Part shown: positions 1 to 8,161 of the stretch, in pieces
How the letters are laid out: each line of letters begins with the position of its first letter
Numbering within the stretch: the first letter of the stretch is position 1
Source: an uncultured Acetatifactor sp.
GTDB lineage: Bacteria > Bacillota > Clostridia > Lachnospirales > Lachnospiraceae
Direction of reading: 5' to 3'
DNA: 30,439 nucleotides
Assembly: GCA_910583845.1 (NCBI GenBank)
Contig: CAJUAB010000043.1
Span: 1 to 30,439, forward strand
Translations under genes and position numbers: made by a program
Notes under the pieces: generated by a model
What the model saw: the letters and a program-made list of their open reading frames with translations, nothing else
What the model was told of the DNA's origin: nothing
The model's database searches: none

Positions 1-380
1 CTTATTCCGGGTACAATGGGGTGAAAGGGGTTACAAGATGCCTGTGCTACACCCACCTGCGCCGCGCTTTTGTGGAGGCGCTGCCCAAAGACATCCATGA
101 CCCAAAAGTTTCCAAACCTGCGGAAACAGTCGTTCGCCTGAATAAGCTGTTTGAGCTGGAAAAGGAACTGGACGGTCTTGCCCCGGAACAAAAGAAAAAG
201 GAACGGCTTGGCCGCGAGAAACCGCTTATCGAGGCTTTCTGGTCATGGGCAGAGATAAGCTCTGCCGGAGAACTGCCAAAGTCAAAGCTCCATACAGCTT
301 TCCAGTATGCCCTGAACAATCGGCAGGAGTTCTTTAACTATCTTGAGGATGGGAACTGTTCCATCAGCAATTCCCTTGCG
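1..380 (+). pseudogene. IS66-family transposase, upstream fragment, interrupted by a recombinase-trio element
   Basis: The frame is open from the window edge and reads GYNGVKGVTRCLCYTHLRRA, followed by a DP...KP region and then YLEDGNCSISNSLA. This matches the central and C-terminal part of IS66-type DDE transposases. The start codon lies outside the window. The family continues after NSLA with ENSIRPFVIGRKNW, and here that continuation is found only at 4499. At 381 the frame runs into foreign DNA and stops at 428. The break falls just before the Glu codon of the conserved ENxIRP motif, probably the catalytic Glu, so the transposase should be inactive. The homology is clear. Which IS66 subgroup it belongs to cannot be told. 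Confidence 0.9.
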
Positions 381-411
381 TTATTCTCACGATATTTTTA
401 TCCTCATCTTT
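381..411 (+). repeat. left terminal inverted repeat of the RIT-like element
   Basis: It begins TTATTCTCACGATATTTTTA and matches the reverse complement of 4436-4466 over 31 of 31 bases. Weaker similarity continues inward to about 470: a GCGGCTTAAAAtCTgCaGTT-like block, then CAAAAGAT and GGATAA blocks, pairs with about 4382-4435 on the right. The whole inverted repeat is thus roughly 85-90 bp, with a perfect outer third. The inner parts may be extra recombinase binding sites. Confidence 0.9.
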
Positions 412-514
412 TCTGGGATGCGGCTTAAAATCTGCAGTTTTTCAACAAAAGATATGGATAATAATTCCAAAGTTCTTGATAATGGAATCACCAAATATCA
501 AGGAGGTGGTTCCA

Positions 515-2395
515 ATGGAACAATACAAATCGAACGTCGCAGCTGTCATGGGATTTCTGAAATCCGAGGGTTTCAGTGCCTCAACAATCAGTCTGCACAA
601 GCGTTGCTATCAGGAATTAGAAGAATTCCTGGGGGCGACAAATCAACTCTATTCCACCTACACGGCCTGCCAATGGATAGAGCACAATCAAGCGTCCTGG
701 GATTACAGGAAATATACCGGCTACAAACACTGTATCCAGCAGTTGGAAGATGTCTGTCATGACGGGCATATCTCATCGGATCATCTTTGCTTCCGAAAGC
801 CCCCGTATGACTTGCTTGCTTCCGGATTCAAGGGGATTCTTGATTCCTTCATAAGCGATTGTGATTATGGGGCAGATGATCGTTATCGCATATCCTGCGC
901 AAGATTCCTGCTGTATCTGCAGGGGAAGGGCGTAAGTTCAATCAAAAGCCTTGACTACGAACTGCTCATGAAATTTCATGAGGAAGACCATCACGTCTCT
1001 CAAAAATCGAAAGATGTGTATGAAGATCTGATCCGCGTATTTCTCAGGCATCTGGCATCAAACAACAAGTGTTCATTCGGCCTTTCACTTGCGCTTAACA
1101 AGCTTCTCATTCCGCAGATCATAAGGATTCCTGATGAGGAAATGGAGGACTATCCAGTTTCAGATGTTCCTCTGTTGGTATGGGATGAGGTCTTGCGTTT
1201 TCTTTCCAGGATGGAGGATGTCAGATACGGAAATACCGTATTAAAAAGCTCGAAACATATCCTGACGCTGCTGTATATCTTTCTGGACATGCACCAGACC
1301 GGCATAAATGAAACGCTGATATGGCGCTGGTTTCATAAGGTAAAGCCCCTGCTCGGCACGAGTTGGAAACAGCACCGCCGCACCATCTGCCAATTCCTCA
1401 TTTTTCTGGACACCGGAATGGTCACGACGGAATCCACGGGAAATCCAAGTGAATCCGATTCCGTGGAAATGCTTCCCGCCTGGGAGAAAGAAGCGCTTTC
1501 CGGCTATCTTGCGCTTTTAAAACGCGAGGGCTGGCAGCCATCAACCATCTCCATGCAGAAATCAAGCAATCTCAGGTTCTGCAGATACCTTGACGGCATC
1601 GGCATCCAAAGCTTCAAGGAAGTCACGCCGGAGATTCTCAAGGAATTCAACCTGCAGGACGAACACGGGACTGCGGAAGGGAAAGCTGCCTATAACTGCC
1701 GTATCCGCAGCTTCATCCTATATCTTTATGAACAGGGGCTTGTGGATGACCCGTATCTGTACAAAGCACTTCCGACACTGGCCGCACCAAGGACCTCTAT
1801 TGTGAAGGCGCTCTCAAAAGAAGAAGCTGCATCTATCTGGGCGGTTGACACCGCTACGCTCTCTCCAAAAGGGCTCCGGGATTATGCCATCGTCTGCATC
1901 GGGCTTTCAATGGGGTTCCGGGCCTTTGACATTATCTCGCTCCGTTTCGCTGATGTAGACTGGAGACAGAGGAGCATCCGCATCATACAGAAGAAAACCG
2001 GCAAGGCACTCACAATGCCTATGCCTGTAAAGACAGGAAACATACTGTTCTGTTACATACGGGATGGCAGGCCAAAGAGTGATTCGCCGTATATATTCAT
2101 CCGGCATGAAGCTCCGTATGACGGAGTGGGGCGAAATGTATGCAGGAATGCGTTAAGCCGGTTTATAGCGCCGCATGATGGGAAGGAATGCGGCTTCCAC
2201 ATCGTAAGGAAGACGTTTGCCACACATCTGCTCTCAGGCAGCGTCAACGTCGAGCGGATCTCCGATTCGCTTGGCCATTCTACCAATGGAACCGTTTACA
2301 AATACCTTTCTTTGGACGAGGAACATATGTGTATGTGCCCGCTGTCACTGGCAGACGCAGGCATTCCCTACAAAGGAGGCGCCTTCCATGCATAA
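515..2395 (+). CDS. tyrosine recombinase 1 of the trio (large, 626 aa)
   Basis: This is a site-specific DNA recombinase of the phage integrase family. The C-terminal catalytic domain shows Arg in SMGFRAFDIISLR, the beta-strand Lys region IIQKKTGKA, His-x-x-Arg in FHIVRKTFATHLL, LGHS, and the nucleophile Tyr in TVYKYLSLD. The protein is much longer than a usual integrase (~300-400 aa). Its N-terminal half holds repeated SAM-like core-binding segments: FLKSEGFSASTISLHK near the start resembles LLKREGWQPSTISMQK about 340 residues later, and a third related helix block lies between them. I chose ATG 515 because AAGGAGGTGG precedes it by a proper distance. The upstream ATG at 476 lacks this. The gene overlaps the next one by 8 nt, so the trio is translationally coupled. 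Confidence 0.9.
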   Translation: MEQYKSNVAAVMGFLKSEGFSASTISLHKRCYQELEEFLGATNQLYSTYTACQWIEHNQASWDYRKYTGYKHCIQQLEDVCHDGHISSDHLCFRKPPYDLLASGFKGILDSFISDCDYGADDRYRISCARFLLYLQGKGVSSIKSLDYELLMKFHEEDHHVSQKSKDVYEDLIRVFLRHLASNNKCSFGLSLALNKLLIPQIIRIPDEEMEDYPVSDVPLLVWDEVLRFLSRMEDVRYGNTVLKSSKHILTLLYIFLDMHQTGINETLIWRWFHKVKPLLGTSWKQHRRTICQFLIFLDTGMVTTESTGNPSESDSVEMLPAWEKEALSGYLALLKREGWQPSTISMQKSSNLRFCRYLDGIGIQSFKEVTPEILKEFNLQDEHGTAEGKAAYNCRIRSFILYLYEQGLVDDPYLYKALPTLAAPRTSIVKALSKEEAASIWAVDTATLSPKGLRDYAIVCIGLSMGFRAFDIISLRFADVDWRQRSIRIIQKKTGKALTMPMPVKTGNILFCYIRDGRPKSDSPYIFIRHEAPYDGVGRNVCRNALSRFIAPHDGKECGFHIVRKTFATHLLSGSVNVERISDSLGHSTNGTVYKYLSLDEEHMCMCPLSLADAGIPYKGGAFHA

Positions 2396-3368
2396 GGATT
2401 ACGAATACAAAAGCGTTTTTTCAGAAAGTATCACGGACTATATCTCGTCGCGCCGGAAGGCAGGATTCCTGTTTGACAACCCGGCATACTGGCTATACCG
2501 CTTCGATCAGTTCTGCTGTAGCAATAAAATACAGGAACGTGCCATCTCAAAGCAGCTTTTTGAAACGTGGGCATCAAAAAATGAACCAGAGACAAAAACC
2601 ACCCAGTGCAACCGCCTTGAAGCCCTGCGAAACTTCAGCATCTACCTCAATACAGTCGGGATTCCCTCTTACATCCCGGCAAACCTGCCAAGGCCGGAAA
2701 AGACCGTGCCGTACCTGATGACGGACAGTGACATCAAGGAATTTTTTGAGCAGGTCGACCTTTATGACACGCGCACCACGAAAGACTCGTTCAAGCGGAT
2801 GGCACAGGAATACAGAGTCCTGTTCCGCCTGATATACTGCTGCGGCCTCCGCAATAATGAGGCGTGTTCCCTGAAAACCGCAAACATAAACCTTGCTGAG
2901 GGAAGCATATCTGTTTATCAGTCCAAAGGCCGCAAGGACAGGATCGTATATTTATCAGATGACCTCTGTCTTTTGTGTTCGGATTATCTGTATTGGCTTC
3001 ATAACCAGCTCGGTTTGACTCCGGAATGGGCTTTCCCGGGAAAAGATCCTAAAAGCCACATCCCGAAGACTTCCGTGGACAGGAAATTTAATGAATTTTG
3101 GAACGCAACGGAATCTTCTGCGTCCTGTGATAAAAAACCTACGGTCCACTGCCTCCGGCATGCATATGTGATAAAACGGATGAATTCATGGATGGACGGG
3201 GATGTGCCGCTCCATGTAATGATGCCTTATCTCAGCAGCTTTCTTGGACACAAAGGACCGATAGAGACCTACTATTACTATCATCAGGTTGAGGACGCCT
3301 TCCGCACGATAAAACGCAAAGATGCTGCCTCATCCCGCGTGATTCCGGAGGTGCGACATGAAGACTAA
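2388..3368 (+). CDS. tyrosine recombinase 2 of the trio (326 aa)
   Basis: This is the second phage-integrase family recombinase. The visible catalytic residues are Arg in IYCCGLRNNEACSL, Lys in SKGRKDRIVYL, His-x-x-Arg in VHCLRHAYV, LGHKG, and the Tyr nucleophile in the ETYYYYH stretch. The start is set by AAAGGAGGCG just upstream of ATG 2388. Longer upstream extensions in this frame lie inside the preceding gene and have no site. It overlaps the first recombinase by 8 nt and the third by 11 nt. In Tn554-like and RIT elements such recombinases act together on the element ends. The division of labour here is not known. Confidence 0.9.
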   Translation: MHKDYEYKSVFSESITDYISSRRKAGFLFDNPAYWLYRFDQFCCSNKIQERAISKQLFETWASKNEPETKTTQCNRLEALRNFSIYLNTVGIPSYIPANLPRPEKTVPYLMTDSDIKEFFEQVDLYDTRTTKDSFKRMAQEYRVLFRLIYCCGLRNNEACSLKTANINLAEGSISVYQSKGRKDRIVYLSDDLCLLCSDYLYWLHNQLGLTPEWAFPGKDPKSHIPKTSVDRKFNEFWNATESSASCDKKPTVHCLRHAYVIKRMNSWMDGDVPLHVMMPYLSSFLGHKGPIETYYYYHQVEDAFRTIKRKDAASSRVIPEVRHED

Positions 3369-4380
3369 AGATTTCGACAGGCTGTTCTTCTCCAGGACAC
3401 ATGAATTCCTTGATGAATATCTGGCCTCGCAATGCAGCCGCAGCCCGTATACCGTCAAGGCCTACAGGGACGCCCTTACGGTTTTCAGGCGGTATGTTGT
3501 ATCAATGGGCCTGTCTTTGAAGTCATTTGGCTTTGAGGACTGCACCAGGGATTTTTTATTGGGTTTCATGGAGCATCTCCAGAAATCCGGATATGAAAAA
3601 TCATCCTGCAATCAGCGTCTCGCTGCAATAAAGTCTTATATGTGGTATGTGGCAGACGGCGACATCACCTGGCAGCAAAACGCGTTAATGGTGTCGAGGG
3701 TGCCTTTTCTCAGGAACCCTGAAAAAGAAAGGGAAATCCTGAGCGAGGAGTGTCTGAGGGCTCTTTTCTCCGCACCCGGGAACAGCAGGCGCGGAATACG
3801 GGACTCCACCATAATGATAACTCTCTATGATTCTGCAATCCGCCTTAGCGAGCTGCTCAGCCTGAAGGTGTCCGATGTGAACCTCCAAAAAGGTTCCCCG
3901 TATCTTCGCATTCATGGAAAAGGCGATAAGGACCGTATCGTGTCTGTTTCTGACAATGCAGTCGGGCATCTCGAAAACTATATACGACTGTACCACGGGC
4001 CGGGCTCGCCTGGGACAAAGAATCTTTTTTATAGCGTCATCCATGGACAGGCACAGATGATGTCACCGGGAAATGTGGGACGTATCATCAACAAGTATGC
4101 GGATCAGATCAGAAACGAACATCCGGATCTTCCTGACAAGGTTCACCCGCATATGTTCCGCCGCACGAGGGCGACGAACCTGTACCAGAACAATATCGAA
4201 CTGGAACTGGTCTCAAGGATACTCGGTCATGCTTCAACCCAGACCACAAGGATTTATGCCAAGCCTTCTCTTGAGATGCTCAAGGATGCCATGGACAGGA
4301 GTAATCCGGAGCTGAATGCCGAGGAGCCATTGTGGCCTGACGATGAAGATGAGTTTGCCAGAATCTGCGGGCTGAGATAA
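3358..4380 (+). CDS. tyrosine recombinase 3 of the trio (340 aa, XerC/D-like)
   Basis: This is the most XerD-like member. An N-terminal SAM-like DNA-binding domain (FLDEYLASQCSRSPYTVKAY) is followed by a catalytic domain with Arg in DSAIRLSELLSLKVSD, Lys in HGKGDKDRIV, His-x-x-Arg in HPHMFRRTRAT, LGHAS and Tyr in TRIYAKPS. All six canonical positions are present. The start at 3358 is supported by GGAGGTGCGAC directly upstream and overlaps the stop of the second recombinase. An acidic tail (PDDEDEFARI) closes the protein. The stop is followed by the right inverted repeat region, so this gene ends the element. Confidence 0.92.
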   Translation: MKTKDFDRLFFSRTHEFLDEYLASQCSRSPYTVKAYRDALTVFRRYVVSMGLSLKSFGFEDCTRDFLLGFMEHLQKSGYEKSSCNQRLAAIKSYMWYVADGDITWQQNALMVSRVPFLRNPEKEREILSEECLRALFSAPGNSRRGIRDSTIMITLYDSAIRLSELLSLKVSDVNLQKGSPYLRIHGKGDKDRIVSVSDNAVGHLENYIRLYHGPGSPGTKNLFYSVIHGQAQMMSPGNVGRIINKYADQIRNEHPDLPDKVHPHMFRRTRATNLYQNNIELELVSRILGHASTQTTRIYAKPSLEMLKDAMDRSNPELNAEEPLWPDDEDEFARICGLR

Positions 4381-4435
4381 AATGTTATCCTCATCTTTGT
4401 CATGGAGAACCGTAGTTTTTAAGTCGGCTTCTGAT

Positions 4436-4466
4436 AAAGATGAGGATAAAAATATCGTGAGAATAA
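4436..4466 (-). repeat. right terminal inverted repeat of the RIT-like element
   Basis: It is the reverse complement of 381-411 without mismatch. An inner copy of the sub-motif TTATCCTCATCTTT lies at 4385-4398 in direct orientation to the left end, so recombinase sites appear to be repeated within each terminus. The 26 bp outside it (4467-4492) contain an imperfect palindrome around CATATG. Confidence 0.9.
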
Positions 4467-4492
4467 GGCGGCTTATCTTCATATGTGAATAA

Positions 4493-4735
4493 CTTGCGGA
4501 GAACTGTATCCGCCCGTTTGTGATCGGTCGGAAGAACTGGCTGTTTGCGGGAAGTCCGAAGGGTGCTGCCGCAAGTGCAGGAATCTACACTTTGGTCGAG
4601 ACAGCGAAAGCCAATGGACTGGATGCAATGAAATATATCCTGTCAGATATGCCGGGGAGTACATTTCATGAAAATCCGGAATATCTGGATGACTATCTGC
4701 CATGGAATTCCATGGTACAGGAACGTTGTCGATGA
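4493..4735 (+). pseudogene. IS66-family transposase, C-terminal fragment
   Basis: After the second CTTGCG the frame reads ENCIRPFVIGRKNWLF, then GSPKGAAASAGIYTLVETAK and a tail of LPWNSMVQERCR. This is the standard C-terminus of IS66 transposases, including the probable catalytic Glu in ENxIRP. It continues the fragment ending at 380 in the same reading frame, so no IS66 sequence was lost on insertion of the trio element. It has no start of its own. Confidence 0.92.
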
Positions 4736-4762
4736 CCGTTTCCCTTTTAGTATAGAGGGGCG

Positions 4763-4801
4763 GTGGTTATTTTTCTAACCACTATCTTATTTGACGCTTA
4801 C
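4763..4801 (-). repeat. IS66 right terminal end with a subterminal hairpin
   Basis: On the minus strand the end starts GTAAGCGTCAAATAAGATAG. A hairpin follows: GTGGTTA (4763-4769) pairs with TAACCAC (4776-4782). GTAAGCG is typical of IS66-family tips. The hairpin lies just after the transposase stop and could also stop transcription towards the array. Confidence 0.7.
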
Positions 4802-5503
4802 TTTTCAAGAGCATAATTCAACAGTTCCTTGTCCATTTCAATCCACACTCCCGCAAGGGGAGTGACTCGTGACGACCGCCGCCGTGAAGCAAATGGTTTT
4901 ATTTCAATCCACACTCCCGCAAGGGGAGTGACACTCCGCCGTCGCGCTCCCTTCCTTGTATTCGCTATTTCAATCCACACTCCCGCAAGGGGAGTGACTC
5001 CGGACTGCAAACATTTTTCAAAGGCGAAGGGCGGATTTCAATCCACACTCCCGCAAGGGGAGTGACGGTTTTGCGTCCTTATTTTTGATTCTGGCAGTTT
5101 TGGATTTCAATCCACACTCCCGCAAGGGGAGTGACCCGCATCCATCTCCCTGACAGTATCTTTCTTTGTTATTTCAATCCACACTCCCGCAAGGGGAGTG
5201 ACAGTGCTACATGTGGTAATCGCGGATACATCGCATATTTCAATCCACACTCCCGCAAGGGGAGTGACATTTGTGGAGCTCTGTGAGTACGCCATGGGGG
5301 ATATTTCAATCCACACTCCCGCAAGGGGAGTGACGCGGCTCAGATGAAACACGAATCATGTATTATTTGCATTTCAATCCACACTCCCGCAAGGGGAGTG
5401 ACGGATGAAAAGTTTACATTTATGGGACAGTCTGAGCAATTTCAATCCACACTCCCGCAAGGGGAGTGACGCGGCGGAAGTTATAACGCAATGCGGCATC
5501 TGG

Positions 5504-5535
5504 ATTTCAATCCACACTCCCACAAGGGGAGTGAC
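5504..5535 (-). repeat. single variant CRISPR repeat
   Basis: This copy reads CTCCCACAAGGGG where all others read CTCCCGCAAGGGG, a G-to-A change at 5522. The change lies in the loop of the repeat hairpin, so the stem and the 3' handle are unaffected. It is the only repeat variant I saw. Confidence 0.9.
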
Positions 5536-7795
5536 CCGTCCCCATATTAAGAGGGTTGTTCTCGATCTGCTATTTCAATCCACACTCCCGCAAGGGGAGT
5601 GACTGTGCAAGGCATTAAGCTGTATGTGACGTTTGAATTTCAATCCACACTCCCGCAAGGGGAGTGACGCGCGCCTCCCGGCGTCCTGGCCATCCCTGTT
5701 CAGTAATTTCAATCCACACTCCCGCAAGGGGAGTGACATAATACTGGTACACATCCACTCAAACCTTCTGTATTTCAATCCACACTCCCGCAAGGGGAGT
5801 GACGCATTTTTGAAGAAAGTGTGCGATAATATAATCATTTCAATCCACACTCCCGCAAGGGGAGTGACAATGTTATCTTTATCGCTACTTTGGGAGTAAA
5901 TTTCATTTCAATCCACACTCCCGCAAGGGGAGTGACCAAACACAATCGCTTTTTCATCCGATAAGGTGTATTTCAATCCACACTCCCGCAAGGGGAGTGA
6001 CGCTTTCATCCGAACATATTACATACGGAGATGCTTTATTTCAATCCACACTCCCGCAAGGGGAGTGACGGCTGGATGGCCTGGATACAGATGTTTCAAA
6101 TTTATTTCAATCCACACTCCCGCAAGGGGAGTGACGACACACAGGATATGGACTGTTTTGGGTTCTCGATTATTTCAATCCACACTCCCGCAAGGGGAGT
6201 GACAGACTGATCCTGCAAAAGATTAAGGAGCGGCATAAGATTTCAATCCACACTCCCGCAAGGGGAGTGACGCGGCTTATGTCATTAGTGCCCTGTCTGA
6301 TGCAATTTCAATCCACACTCCCGCAAGGGGAGTGACTGGTTTTGTTCATCCGTGAGGTCAAAGTAGGATATTTCAATCCACACTCCCGCAAGGGGAGTGA
6401 CCTGGGTCAGTTTGGGGGCGCTGATATGGTTTTGCAATTTCAATCCACACTCCCGCAAGGGGAGTGACCGCTTCTTCACTCGCTGCCACTTTGTGGCTTT
6501 TGTAATTTCAATCCACACTCCCGCAAGGGGAGTGACCCGGCTGTCCTTCGGAGAGACAAAGAAGGATGTTCAATTTCAATCCACACTCCCGCAAGGGGAG
6601 TGACGATAGTGCCTATCCTGTTAGGCGGTGGGCTACAGATTTCAATCCACACTCCCGCAAGGGGAGTGACCAGATCAGACGTAGTACCTGCGCTGACTGG
6701 CAAGATTTCAATCCACACTCCCGCAAGGGGAGTGACACCCAGCAGGCGTCTTAAGCGGATGCGCAGGGGATTTCAATCCACACTCCCGCAAGGGGAGTGA
6801 CTTTCATAGTCGGTGTGTAGCCTGCAAGTATGGCAATTTCAATCCACACTCCCGCAAGGGGAGTGACGCATCATGATGTAAGCACATGCTTTCCACTCAT
6901 CATTTCAATCCACACTCCCGCAAGGGGAGTGACATTGCCGCACTTTTTACTTTACCGTTGGGCAAACGATTTCAATCCACACTCCCGCAAGGGGAGTGAC
7001 GTTGCCATATTGCACCTCGCTTTTTACTTTCTACAATTTCAATCCACACTCCCGCAAGGGGAGTGACGCGGCAGCGATGAGGATGAAGACGGCGATGAGT
7101 GGATTTCAATCCACACTCCCGCAAGGGGAGTGACCTTGCACCGCTTGCTCCGCTTCTTTTAAATTTTTATTTCAATCCACACTCCCGCAAGGGGAGTGAC
7201 GGTATATAAATTCTTCAACGGGTTGTTTGGTTGAATTTCAATCCACACTCCCGCAAGGGGAGTGACACCGTAAGCATGTTGCAGTGCTGCCGCTTCAAAA
7301 ATTTCAATCCACACTCCCGCAAGGGGAGTGACTGTATAGCGGCAATGAAATCCGGGAATTTCAGTTGTGATTTCAATCCACACTCCCGCAAGGGGAGTGA
7401 CTATGGTTACAGGATTATTGGCAATCAGCTGCGATATTTCAATCCACACTCCCGCAAGGGGAGTGACACGCACCTTGTAAATGGCGTTTATATCGCCCAT
7501 GTAATTTCAATCCACACTCCCGCAAGGGGAGTGACTCAATGATGAGATTTTAATTTATGATCATACAGATTTCAATCCACACTCCCGCAAGGGGAGTGAC
7601 CTGATCGTCCTAATGATAGCAGGGCCATTACAATCATTTCAATCCACACTCCCGCAAGGGGAGTGACCGTATCGATCACGGTTGTCCCCCGCAAATTATA
7701 AAATTTCAATCCACACTCCCGCAAGGGGAGTGACCCTGTTCCCTTCATAATCCTCCTTTTTTTATTTCAATCCACACTCCCGCAAGGGGAGTGAC

Positions 7796-8161
7796 GTTGT
7801 TTAATCATGGTTATACATGGTGCTCGTCATTTCAATCCACACTCCCGCAAGGGGAGTGACCTGGAGGAAAGTAATATGGCATTAGAACCGGAAAATTTCA
7901 ATCCACACTCCCGCAAGGGGAGTGACATATACTCATCCTGTCTGACTCATCGGAGCAGGCGATTTCAATCCACACTCCCGCAAGGGGAGTGACGGAAGCC
8001 CGGCTCATCTTGGAGGCTGACCAGATTATTTCAATCCACACTCCCGCAAGGGGAGTGACATTTTATCAAATACGCTTCGCCCATTAAAAGGCAATTTCAA
8101 TCCACACTCCCGCAAGGGGAGTGACGTTGTTTAATCATGGTTATACATGGTGTTCAGCACG
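7796..8161 (-). repeat. pair of near-identical spacers (7796-7828 and 8126-8161)
   Basis: Both spacers start, on the plus strand, with GTTGTTTAATCATGGTTATA followed by CATGGTG (27 identical bases), then diverge: CTCGTC against TTCAGCACG. They are 33 and 36 bp long and lie four spacers apart. In crRNA orientation the shared part is the PAM-distal end, and the difference falls in the first 6-9 nt, the seed. Confidence 0.92.

Larger units (their letters stand above)
381..4492 (+). mobile_element. RIT-like element: three tyrosine recombinases between inverted repeats
   Basis: The element has perfect 31-bp terminal inverted repeats at 381-411 and 4436-4466. Between them lie three overlapping, co-directional tyrosine recombinase genes and nothing else. 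This is the architecture of RIT (recombinase in trio) elements. It is flanked by CTTGCG at 375-380 and again at 4493-4498. Joining 380 directly to 4499 restores a continuous IS66 transposase frame (NSLA followed by ENCIRPFVIGRKNW), so both boundaries can be read to the base. The layout is asymmetric: 26 bp (4467-4492) lie between the right inverted repeat and the second CTTGCG, with no counterpart on the left. Intact catalytic residues in all three proteins suggest recent insertion and possible activity. Confidence 0.88.
1..4801 (+). mobile_element. IS66-family insertion sequence, right part, carrying a nested element
   Basis: This joins the split transposase (1-380 and 4493-4735) with the right IS end. 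The last bases before the CRISPR array read, on the minus strand, GTAAGCGTC, which is the usual tip of IS66-family ends. The tip ends at 4801, and 33 bp later the first CRISPR repeat begins. IS66 elements usually make 8-bp target duplications, so TTTTCAAG at 4802-4809 is the expected copy, but the other copy is outside the window. The IS therefore sits at, or cut into, the old (leader-distal) end of the array. Confidence 0.8.
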
